Shown here: one piece after another, positions 21,783-28,223 of the stretch
Layout: each line of letters starts with the position of its first letter
How positions within the stretch are numbered: position 1 is the first letter of the stretch
From: Pusillimonas sp. UBA6240
GTDB lineage: Bacteria; Pseudomonadota; Gammaproteobacteria; Burkholderiales; Burkholderiaceae_B
Direction: 5' to 3'
Assembly (NCBI GenBank): GCA_002441445.1
Contig: DJWC01000160.1
Coordinates: 1 to 28,223, forward strand
DNA length: 28,223 bases
Translations under genes and position numbers: made by a program
Notes under the pieces: model-generated
Database searches by the model: none
Seen by the model: only the letters and a program-made list of their open reading frames with translations
Told to the model about the DNA's origin: nothing

Positions 21783-24443
21783 ATGACAATAGATACGCTC
21801 GCTACCATCAGCCTACAGGAACTGGCCGCGCTGTATGCGGAAAACGTGCTGATCCTGACCGTCAACAACCGCCATGCGCGCCGCGTGCTGGGCGAACTGT
21901 CGGCTACCTTGAGCTCGGCGCGCAGCGTCATGGCGGCGCCCGACGTCGTGCCGCTGTCGGGGTGGCTGCGCGGGGCGGCCGATCAATTGTCTTTCCAGCC
22001 GGATGCGCAGCTCGCCTCCCACGTGGCCGATGCTTTCGGCGCGCAATTGCTGTGGCAGCGCGTCATTGCCGACGAAGAAGCGGACCGGGCCCTGCTCGAT
22101 ATTCCCCAGGCGGCGAAGCTGGCCGCCGAAGCCGACCGCCTGGTGGATGAATGGCATATCAAGGTGGCGCCCGAGCACGAAACCGCGGACTACCAGCGTT
22201 TCAGAGTCTGGCGCCAGCGCTACCGGGATATGCTGTCCGGCATGGACATGGAAGATGGCAACATCGCCTACCAAAGGCTGCTTGACGCGGTCCGCGCCCA
22301 AGGCTTGCGATGGGGCTTCGATACCCTGGTTCTGGCGGGCTTCAAAGAACTGTCGCCGCGTTTCGCCGGCCTGTTGCAGGCGCTGCAAGGGCAGGGCATC
22401 GCCATACGGCGCCTGGCTCGGCCGCCGCTGCCGCCTTCCAGCGTACGGCGCGTGGCGGCGCCCGATCCGGACAGCGAATGGCGCATGGCCGCGCGCTGGG
22501 CGGCGGACCAACTGCGGCGGCATCCGGCGGGCAGGTACGCCATCATTGCGTCGCGGCTGGAAGCCGATGTTGCATTGGCCCACCGCTACCTCGCCGCTGA
22601 ACTGCGCGCGGGCGATACCGGCCCCGCGCTGGCCTATAACGTCGCCGTGGCCCGTCCCTTGGCGGAATGGCCCTTGCCCCGCGCGGCCTTGTCGTGGCTG
22701 CAGGCGCTGGCCGAATTCACGCAAAGAAAATCATGCGCGCCCGAGCTGCTGGGCCAGGCCTTGCTGGCGGGCGGCTGCGTGGCCGATGTCCAGGAAGCTT
22801 CGGGGCGAGCCGCCATGGATGCGCTGTGGCGCAAGCGCGCGCGCATCATCGTCACGGCGCAGGACTTCACCGAGCAGCTTGCCCGGCATGCCCCGCAACT
22901 GGCGCAGGCCTGGCCGCGCTGCCTGGATCTCGCGCAAGGCTGGGGGGGGCCGGCGGCCGCCGATATCTGGATGCAGCGCTTCCGGCAAGTCCTTGCGGCG
23001 TTGGGCTTTCCGGGGCAGCCCGCGCTGGACAGCCATGCTTTCCAGGCCATGGAGGCATTCGACGGCATCATGGCCAGGCTGGCCGCTCAATCTACAGCGG
23101 CCGGCGGCTCGAGGTTCGGCGCGGCCGTCAGTCTGTTGCGCAGGTTGGCGCGCGAAACGCCCTTTCAACCGCAACGCGACCCCTCCGCCCGGCTCGATGT
23201 GCTGGGCTTCCTCGAGTCGGAAGGCGGGCGCTGGGATGGCGCATGGGTGCTGGGCCTGACCGACGAAGTCCTGCCGGCGGCGCCGCGGCCCAATCCGTTC
23301 ATACCGCTGGCCGCTTTGCGCCTGGCCCAGGCGCCGCGCGCCACACCGGAACGCGAGCTGCATTGGGCCAAAGACATGTATGCGGCCTTGCTGGAATGCG
23401 CGCCGGATGTTCTGCTCAGCCATGCGGATCACGAAGGCGAGCGTGAATTGCGGCCCAGTCCTTGTATTGCCGACCTGCCCCTGTCGCCCTTCGATCTGTC
23501 GCGGCCGCCCGCTGTGAAGCCCGCCACGGAAGCGCTCATCGACGAGCAAGGGCCGCCGCTGGCGCACGGCAGCGCCACGCGCGGCGGCATAGGGGTGATA
23601 GACAGCCAGGCCCGCAACCCTTTGTGGGCTTTCGTCAAGTACCGGCTGGGGGCAAGCCAGTTGGCGCCTTATGCAAAGGTGTCGGACCAGAACGCGCGCG
23701 GCCTGCTTCTGCACCGGGCTATCGAGCTGATCTGGCGCATGGTGCCGGATCATGAAAGCCTGCGCGCCCTGCAAGCGGGCGGCGGGCTGGATTCTCTGGT
23801 CGACCAAGCCGTGGAGCAGGCGGCGGACGAATGCCTGGCCGACTACGGGCGGACCTTGCGGCGGCTGGAACTGGAACGCGCGCACGCCGTTTTGCGCGAC
23901 TGGCTGGCGCTGGAACTCGCCCGCAAGCCGTTCCGCATACGCGATGTGGAGCAGACCTACTTATGGTCGCATGGGCCGCTGGAGCTCAGCCTGCGGCTGG
24001 ACCGCATCGACGAACTGGCGGACGGGCGGCTGGCCATCATGGATTACAAAACCGGCAATGGCAATATCGACCCCCGTCCCGACTGGATGCGCGCCCGCCC
24101 GGTGGGCCTGCAACTGCCCTTTTATGCCGCTGTGCTGGCTCGGGGCGGCACGCAGGTGGCGGCGCTGGTCCTCGCCAGGCTCCATGCGCGCGAAATCCAG
24201 GCCAGGGGCCTGGCCGACAGCGACCTCGGCCTGGATGGCCTGGCCGGCCTGGGCGACTGGCCGGCTTTCGCCCACTACACATGGGATCAACTGATGGACG
24301 AATGGCGGCGCGTCATTCACGGTCTGGCGGACGAGTTCGTCGGCGGCCATGCCGCCAACCGCAGCGCCCGGCCGGACGACCTGCAATATTGCGACGTCCT
24401 TCCCTTCTTGCGCCTTACCGAGGAATATCAGCGTGTCGATTAA
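21783..24443 (+). CDS. PD-(D/E)XK nuclease, AddB-like partner of the downstream helicase
   Basis: The 886-residue protein resembles the betaproteobacterial family of about 900-residue putative DNA repair proteins encoded next to a UvrD-type helicase, and is built like AddB. The N-terminal half is a degenerate helicase fold (ALYAENVLILTVNNRHARRVLGEL near the start, with no proper Walker A). The C-terminal part is a RecB-type nuclease: LLHRAIELIWRM (about 642), LDRIDELADGRLAIMDYKTGNG with catalytic Asp and Lys near residues 752-757, and GLQLPFYAAVL with the Gln-xxx-Tyr motif. Start ATG 21783 was chosen because the codons upstream are antisense to modE. It overlaps the helicase start by 11 bp, so a two-subunit enzyme is likely. 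Confidence 0.88.
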   Translation: MTIDTLATISLQELAALYAENVLILTVNNRHARRVLGELSATLSSARSVMAAPDVVPLSGWLRGAADQLSFQPDAQLASHVADAFGAQLLWQRVIADEEADRALLDIPQAAKLAAEADRLVDEWHIKVAPEHETADYQRFRVWRQRYRDMLSGMDMEDGNIAYQRLLDAVRAQGLRWGFDTLVLAGFKELSPRFAGLLQALQGQGIAIRRLARPPLPPSSVRRVAAPDPDSEWRMAARWAADQLRRHPAGRYAIIASRLEADVALAHRYLAAELRAGDTGPALAYNVAVARPLAEWPLPRAALSWLQALAEFTQRKSCAPELLGQALLAGGCVADVQEASGRAAMDALWRKRARIIVTAQDFTEQLARHAPQLAQAWPRCLDLAQGWGGPAAADIWMQRFRQVLAALGFPGQPALDSHAFQAMEAFDGIMARLAAQSTAAGGSRFGAAVSLLRRLARETPFQPQRDPSARLDVLGFLESEGGRWDGAWVLGLTDEVLPAAPRPNPFIPLAALRLAQAPRATPERELHWAKDMYAALLECAPDVLLSHADHEGERELRPSPCIADLPLSPFDLSRPPAVKPATEALIDEQGPPLAHGSATRGGIGVIDSQARNPLWAFVKYRLGASQLAPYAKVSDQNARGLLLHRAIELIWRMVPDHESLRALQAGGGLDSLVDQAVEQAADECLADYGRTLRRLELERAHAVLRDWLALELARKPFRIRDVEQTYLWSHGPLELSLRLDRIDELADGRLAIMDYKTGNGNIDPRPDWMRARPVGLQLPFYAAVLARGGTQVAALVLARLHAREIQARGLADSDLGLDGLAGLGDWPAFAHYTWDQLMDEWRRVIHGLADEFVGGHAANRSARPDDLQYCDVLPFLRLTEEYQRVD

Positions 24444-27400
24444 ACAGCCCAGCGACGCCGCGGTCAGGGCCGCCGCCATCGATCCAGGGAAATCCTTTCT
24501 CATCCAGGCGCCGGCGGGCTCGGGGAAAACGGAACTGCTGACGGACCGCATCCTGGCTTTGCTGGCCACGGTGAACCGGCCCGAAGAAATCGTGGCCATT
24601 ACCTTTACCCGCAAGGCGGCGTCCGAAATGCACGCGCGCGTGCTGGCCAAGCTCAAAGCGGGCGAAGGCCCCGCGCCGCAGGAAGCCTACAGGTTGCGCA
24701 GCTGGGAGCTCGCGCGCGCCGCCATGCGCCGCAATAAAGAGCGGGACTGGGACCTGCTGCAGTATCCGGCGCGTCTCAGCATACGCACGATAGACTCGTT
24801 CTGCGCTCATCTGGTGCGGGCCATGCCCTGGCTGAGCGCGCTGGGGGGGCTGCCCGCCATTACCGAGAACGCGCAAGAGCACTACGAGGCGGCGGCCGGC
24901 GCCACGCTCGCCATGGCCGATGAAAACGGTGCCGCGGCGGCCGATGCCGCGGCGGCCGATGCCGTGGCGGCCAATGCCGTGGCGGCGCTGCTGGCGCATC
25001 TGGACGTCGATGTGCGGGCGGCGCAAGGGCTGCTGGCCAATATGCTGGCCAGCCGCGATCAATGGCTGCCTTTGCTGGCGGCCGGCGGCGATGCCAGGCA
25101 GCTGTTGCGCACGCTGGATGGCGCCATCGCGCGCGACTTGAAACGCGTGGCCGGCGCGATGCCGGCGGGCTGGGCGCAGGCGCTCGCGGCGCCGGTGGCG
25201 CGCGCTGCCAATGTACTGGCGGCCGGCGGCGCCATGGATTTCGCCGCCTTGCAATCCTGGGATGGGGAAGCGTTCGACGCCGATCCGGCCAGCCTGCCCA
25301 AGTGGCTGGCCTTGGCCGATATTCTGCTGACGGCGAAGAACACCCTGCGGCGCACCGTCACCATCAAACAGGGTTTCGAAGCCAAGTCGGCCTACAAGCA
25401 GGACTTTCTCGACTGGATCCAGGCCATGTCCGAAGACGACGAATGGGTCGCAGCATTGGCCGACATCCGCCATGCGCCGCAAGGCGGCTACAGCCTCGAG
25501 CAGCAGCGCGTGCTCGACGTGCTGATCCAGGTCCTGTGGCTGGCCGCCGCACAGCTCAATCTGCGCTTCATCGAGGCGGGAGAGGTCGATTTCATCGAGA
25601 TCTCGCAGCGGGCGCTGCAAGCGCTGGGGCAGTCAGACGACCCCAGCGACCTGCTGCTTGCGCTCGATGCGTCCATCCGGCATATTCTGGTCGACGAATT
25701 CCAGGATACCAGCCAGACCCAGATCGAGCTGCTGGAGCGCCTGACATCGGGGTGGATGCCGGGCGACGGGCGCACTCTTTTTCTGGTCGGCGATCCCATG
25801 CAGTCCATCTACCGCTTCCGCAAGGCGGATGTAGGCTGCTTCCTGCAAGTCAAAGAGCGCGGGCTGGGCGGCATCGCCCTGACCGCCCTGGAACTGAAGG
25901 ACAATTTCCGGTCGCAGGCGCATTTGGTCGATTGGGTCAATCGCTGCTGCGGCCCCGTTTTCCCCAAGGAAAACAATCCATCGCTGGGTGCGATCACATA
26001 CACTGAGTCCGTGGCCTTCAATGATGGCGTCGACGGCTTGGGCGTGGAGTTCCATCCAATCTGGAAAAGCAAAGCCGCGGACGACGCCGACGATGGCTCC
26101 GCAGAAGCTGCAGACGCCGCGGAAGCCGTCGCCGTGCACCTGGCCCAAGAGGCATTGCGCCGGCATCCCGGCAGCGCGCATCCCGTCGCCATATTGGTCC
26201 GGGCCCGGCCCCACCTCGAAGGCATTGTGCATCGGCTCGCACAGCAGAACATTCCCTGCCGCGCGGTGGAACTGGTCACCTTGAAGTCCCGCCAGGCCGT
26301 CATAGACATGGCCCAGCTCGCCCGCGCCCTGTCCCATCCGGCCGACCGCCTGGCCTGGCTATCGGTATTGCGCTCGCCGCTGTGCGGGCTGACGCTGAAC
26401 AGCCTGCATGCCTTGTGCGGCGCCGACCTGCAAGCCACGATTCCTTCGCTGCTGTCCGCATGGCTGGGCGCGGGGGACGCCGGCATGGAAGAGGGCGACG
26501 CGCGGCGCCTGCGGCATGCGGCGCGGGTCCTGCTGGATGCCGGCAATGCCGCGGGCAGCCTGCCGTTCGCGGCCTGGCTCGAGGACTGCTGGCGGCGCCT
26601 GGGCGGGCCGCTGGTATACAGCAGCGCGAGCGACAGGGCGGATGTCGAAAGCCTTTTACGCCTGATAGAAGAGCTGGCCCCTTACGGCAGCTTGGATCCG
26701 GTCGTGCTGGAGCAGCGGCTGGAAAAACTTTACGCCGCACCCAGCGGGGGCGATGGCCCGGCGGTGGAGGTCATGACGATACATAAGTCCAAAGGGCTGG
26801 AATTCGACACCGTGATTCTGTCCGGCCTGCATCGGCGTCCCAGGGCCGATACGGCGCCGCTGATGCGTTTCGAGCACGGCGAGAGCGGCTTATTGATGGG
26901 GCCGATCAAGCACAGGGCGCAGGACGAGCACGATCCAGTGTCCATCTACCTGGCCGAGCGCGAAAAAAAACGCGCGGCTTATGAAACCGACCGCCTGCTG
27001 TACGTGGCCCTGACGCGCGCACGGCAGCAACTGCATCTGGTCGGCACGCTGGAACTCGATGAGAGCATGTCGATCAAAAGACCCGCCGCCGGCAGTTTGC
27101 TGGGCCGCTTGTGGGACTACATGCCCACGCCCGAGGCGCCCGGCCTCGCCGAGCTGGCCGGCGCGCCGGCGGAACGCCAAGGCGCGGATCATGGCCAGCG
27201 CCTGCTGTTGCGGCTGGCCGGCGCCGCCGTGCCGGCGGAGCCCGACGCGCCGGCGGCCGCCAGGGAGCCGGGCGCTCCATGGCAATGGCGCGCCGAGCCG
27301 GCCGACGAGCGCCTCATCGGCACAGTGGCGCATGCATGGCTGGAACGCATAGGCAAGGACGGCATGGATGCCTGGCCGGTCGAGCGCATCGATGCCAGCC

Positions 27401-27825
27401 TGCCCGTCTTTCGCAAGCAGCTCGCGCGGGCGGGGCTGGCGCCGCAGGGGCTGGACGACGCGGCCCTGGCGCTGCGCCACACCTTGACGGCGACGCTGCG
27501 CAGCGAGCGCGGGCGATGGCTGTTGCGCGCGGCCAGGGCATACCGCGAATGGTCCCTGCTGGACATCAGCGGCCGTGTTTCCGTCATCGACCTGGCCATT
27601 TCCCAAGAAAGCGACTGGCTCGTGGTGGATTACAAAACGGGCGGGCCTCAGCCGGGCGAGGCTCCGGACGCCTTTGCCGCCCGCATGCGCGAGCGCTACC
27701 GCGCCCAGATAGAACGGTATTGCGCCCACGTCACCGCCCTGGACGGCCGCCCGGCCCGCGGCGCCTTGTATTTTCCGCGGGCCGATATCTGGGTTGAATA
27801 TTCCGGCACGCCACCGGCGCAATAG
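24433..27825 (+). CDS. UvrD/AddA-like helicase-nuclease for double-strand break repair
   Basis: The 1130-residue protein is a superfamily 1A helicase fused to a C-terminal RecB-type nuclease. Helicase motifs are Walker A APAGSGKTE (26-34), Ia ITFTRKAASEMHARV, II ILVDEFQDTSQ, III LFLVGDPMQSIYRFRKADV, IV LELKDNFRSQ, V VMTIHKSKGLEFD and VI LLYVALTRARQQL. The nuclease core near residues 1050-1100 reads VIDLAISQESDWLVVDYKTGGP and QIERYCAHV. The GTG start at 24433 has GAGGA 8 nt upstream and overlaps the nuclease stop; an ATG at 24349 would add 28 residues not typical of the family. Residues 167-186 are a repetitive Ala-rich insert. The pair probably does RecBCD/AddAB-type end resection. Confidence 0.9.
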   Translation: MSIKQPSDAAVRAAAIDPGKSFLIQAPAGSGKTELLTDRILALLATVNRPEEIVAITFTRKAASEMHARVLAKLKAGEGPAPQEAYRLRSWELARAAMRRNKERDWDLLQYPARLSIRTIDSFCAHLVRAMPWLSALGGLPAITENAQEHYEAAAGATLAMADENGAAAADAAAADAVAANAVAALLAHLDVDVRAAQGLLANMLASRDQWLPLLAAGGDARQLLRTLDGAIARDLKRVAGAMPAGWAQALAAPVARAANVLAAGGAMDFAALQSWDGEAFDADPASLPKWLALADILLTAKNTLRRTVTIKQGFEAKSAYKQDFLDWIQAMSEDDEWVAALADIRHAPQGGYSLEQQRVLDVLIQVLWLAAAQLNLRFIEAGEVDFIEISQRALQALGQSDDPSDLLLALDASIRHILVDEFQDTSQTQIELLERLTSGWMPGDGRTLFLVGDPMQSIYRFRKADVGCFLQVKERGLGGIALTALELKDNFRSQAHLVDWVNRCCGPVFPKENNPSLGAITYTESVAFNDGVDGLGVEFHPIWKSKAADDADDGSAEAADAAEAVAVHLAQEALRRHPGSAHPVAILVRARPHLEGIVHRLAQQNIPCRAVELVTLKSRQAVIDMAQLARALSHPADRLAWLSVLRSPLCGLTLNSLHALCGADLQATIPSLLSAWLGAGDAGMEEGDARRLRHAARVLLDAGNAAGSLPFAAWLEDCWRRLGGPLVYSSASDRADVESLLRLIEELAPYGSLDPVVLEQRLEKLYAAPSGGDGPAVEVMTIHKSKGLEFDTVILSGLHRRPRADTAPLMRFEHGESGLLMGPIKHRAQDEHDPVSIYLAEREKKRAAYETDRLLYVALTRARQQLHLVGTLELDESMSIKRPAAGSLLGRLWDYMPTPEAPGLAELAGAPAERQGADHGQRLLLRLAGAAVPAEPDAPAAAREPGAPWQWRAEPADERLIGTVAHAWLERIGKDGMDAWPVERIDASLPVFRKQLARAGLAPQGLDDAALALRHTLTATLRSERGRWLLRAARAYREWSLLDISGRVSVIDLAISQESDWLVVDYKTGGPQPGEAPDAFAARMRERYRAQIERYCAHVTALDGRPARGALYFPRADIWVEYSGTPPAQ
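24931..24990 (+). repeat. In-frame 15-bp tandem repeat inside the helicase gene
   Basis: Four adjoining 15-bp units of the form GCCGCGGCGGCCGAT occur at 24931-24945, 24946-24960, 24961-24975 and 24976-24990; the first two are identical and the last two diverge. They encode an Ala/Asp/Val-rich run. Each change in copy number would add or remove five residues without a frameshift. Confidence 0.85.
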
Positions 27826-27837
27826 GCGAAGTCCTGC

Positions 27838-27843
27838 TAAACT
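27838..27843 (+). promoter_or_regulatory. Possible extended -10 of the 4.5S RNA promoter
   Basis: TGCTAAACT (-10 TAAACT, 4/6, with the upstream TG) ends 7 bp before the first base of the RNA. No good -35 is visible upstream. Confidence 0.35.
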
Positions 27844-27850
27844 CCTTCCT

Positions 27851-27945
27851 GGCGGGCCCCTTCGCATGGTTCGGCGGTGAATCTGGTCAGGTCGGGAACG
27901 AAGCAGCCATAGTCGCTTAGGATCAGTGCCGAAGTCAGGCTCGCC
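27851..27945 (+). ncRNA. ffs: 4.5S RNA of the signal recognition particle (small bacterial type)
   Basis: The Ffh-binding core GGTCAGGTCGGGAACGAAGC, followed by AGCC (27885-27908), with its GGAA tetraloop (27895-27898), is the universal SRP RNA signature. The ends GGCGGGCC (27851-27858) and GGCTCGCC (27938-27945) pair over 8 bp to close the rod. The RNA is about 95 nt, and ends are set by this pairing. It is followed by a short T-run (27952-27956). 4.5S RNA next to dnaX is a common proteobacterial order. Confidence 0.94.
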
Positions 27946-28026
27946 CCTTCATTTTTCCGCCATCGCGCCGCTCCCCTCAATCAGGTACACTTTCCGTTTA
28001 TCCTTGGGGTTTTTGGCTTTTTTTGC

Positions 28027-28223
28027 ATGACATATCTTGTACTTGCGCGCAAATGGCGGCCGCGGTCGTTCGATACGCTGATCGGGCAGGATCACGTCGT
28101 GCGCGCGCTCACGCACGCATTGTCCACCCAGCGCCTGCATCATGCCTGGCTTTTTACCGGCACGCGGGGCGTGGGCAAGACCACGGTGTCGCGCATTCTG
28201 GCCAAGTCGCTCAACTGCCAGGG
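28027..28223 (+). CDS. dnaX: DNA polymerase III subunits gamma/tau, N-terminal part (3' truncated by window)
   Basis: The visible 65 residues (MTYLVLARKWRPRSFDTLIGQDHVV...) are the start of DnaX, the clamp-loader ATPase. The P-loop GTRGVGKTT is present, and the HHAWLFTG segment precedes it. The frame runs off the window end. ATG 28027 is the family start. The sequence before it is very T-rich and no strong Shine-Dalgarno is visible, only a GGGG at 28005-28008. Whether it makes tau and gamma by frameshifting cannot be judged, as that site lies beyond the window. Confidence 0.95.
   Translation, partial: MTYLVLARKWRPRSFDTLIGQDHVVRALTHALSTQRLHHAWLFTGTRGVGKTTVSRILAKSLNCQ

Noticed and set aside
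22731..23885. Minus-strand 384-codon open frame
   Set aside because: Antisense to the nuclease gene; Gln/Arg-rich shadow sequence typical of high-GC DNA.
24415..25620. Minus-strand 401-codon open frame
   Set aside because: Antisense to the helicase gene, with the same shadow composition and no recognised motif.
26890..27867. Minus-strand 325-codon open frame
   Set aside because: Antisense to the 3' end of the helicase gene; no family resemblance.
1..28223. CRISPR arrays, transposases, insertion-sequence ends and phage genes
   Set aside because: None was seen on either strand by reading; the only tandem arrays are the modA leader repeats and the in-gene helicase repeat.

Overview
The window is chromosomal DNA from a betaproteobacterium, most likely of the Alcaligenaceae (Bordetella/Achromobacter/Pusillimonas type). 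This rests on high-GC coding with strong third-position bias, an orphan Bug-type (TctC-like) periplasmic receptor, betaproteobacterial MutL, AmiC, ModE and MiaA homologues, and an AddAB-like helicase/nuclease pair next to a 4.5S RNA gene and dnaX. This placement is inference from protein families; no 16S rRNA gene is present.

Layout. 1-2005: the end of a beta-CASP metallo-beta-lactamase RNase, then a soluble receiver-histidine kinase. 2037-4862 (minus): miaA and mutL. 5053-5703: a DedA membrane protein. 5728-7577 (minus): tsaE overlapping amiC. 7587-8486 (minus) and 8683-9672 (plus): an AEC permease divergent from a Bug receptor. 9673-10002: two rho-independent hairpins. 10003-10077: tRNA-Arg(CCU). 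10218-10879: two overlapping DUF202 membrane protein genes. 11209-14739 (minus): a five-gene operon with an NMT1/SsuA-like binding protein, ATPase, permease and two divergent Rid-family proteins, read divergently from an IclR regulator at 15027-15914. 16071-16655 (minus): YceI, with a Fur-like box upstream. 16834-18283 (minus): xerD and a YbaK-type deacylase. 18410-21604: a molybdate locus, modABC with modE convergent at its 3' end. 21783-27825: a nuclease and a UvrD-type helicase-nuclease whose ends overlap. 27851-27945: 4.5S RNA. 28027 to the end: the 5' part of dnaX.

Most of the window is conserved housekeeping DNA. The stretch from just after tRNA-Arg to about 15,960 is visibly poorer in G+C and looks like accessory cargo. 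No integrase or duplicated tRNA end was found in it. Its ABC/Rid/IclR module is the most interesting part. The intergenic region carries a near-consensus promoter whose -35 is bracketed by a perfect 10-bp inverted repeat, with a third half-site beside it. This is the arrangement known for PcaU/PobR-type IclR regulators. The two Rid proteins lack the usual Gly-Pro-Tyr motif, and one has Asp in place of the usual Glu. I infer a ligand-controlled system that imports a small, probably nitrogenous, organic compound and disposes of a reactive enamine/imine-type intermediate. The substrate cannot be read from sequence.

The molybdate locus is a self-contained circuit. A ModE-type box overlaps the modA -10 region, ModC lacks the usual C-terminal molybdate-binding (TOBE/Mop) domain, and ModE carries two Mop domains and overlaps modC tail to tail. 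The modA leader also has four tandem 14-16-bp repeats that I cannot explain.
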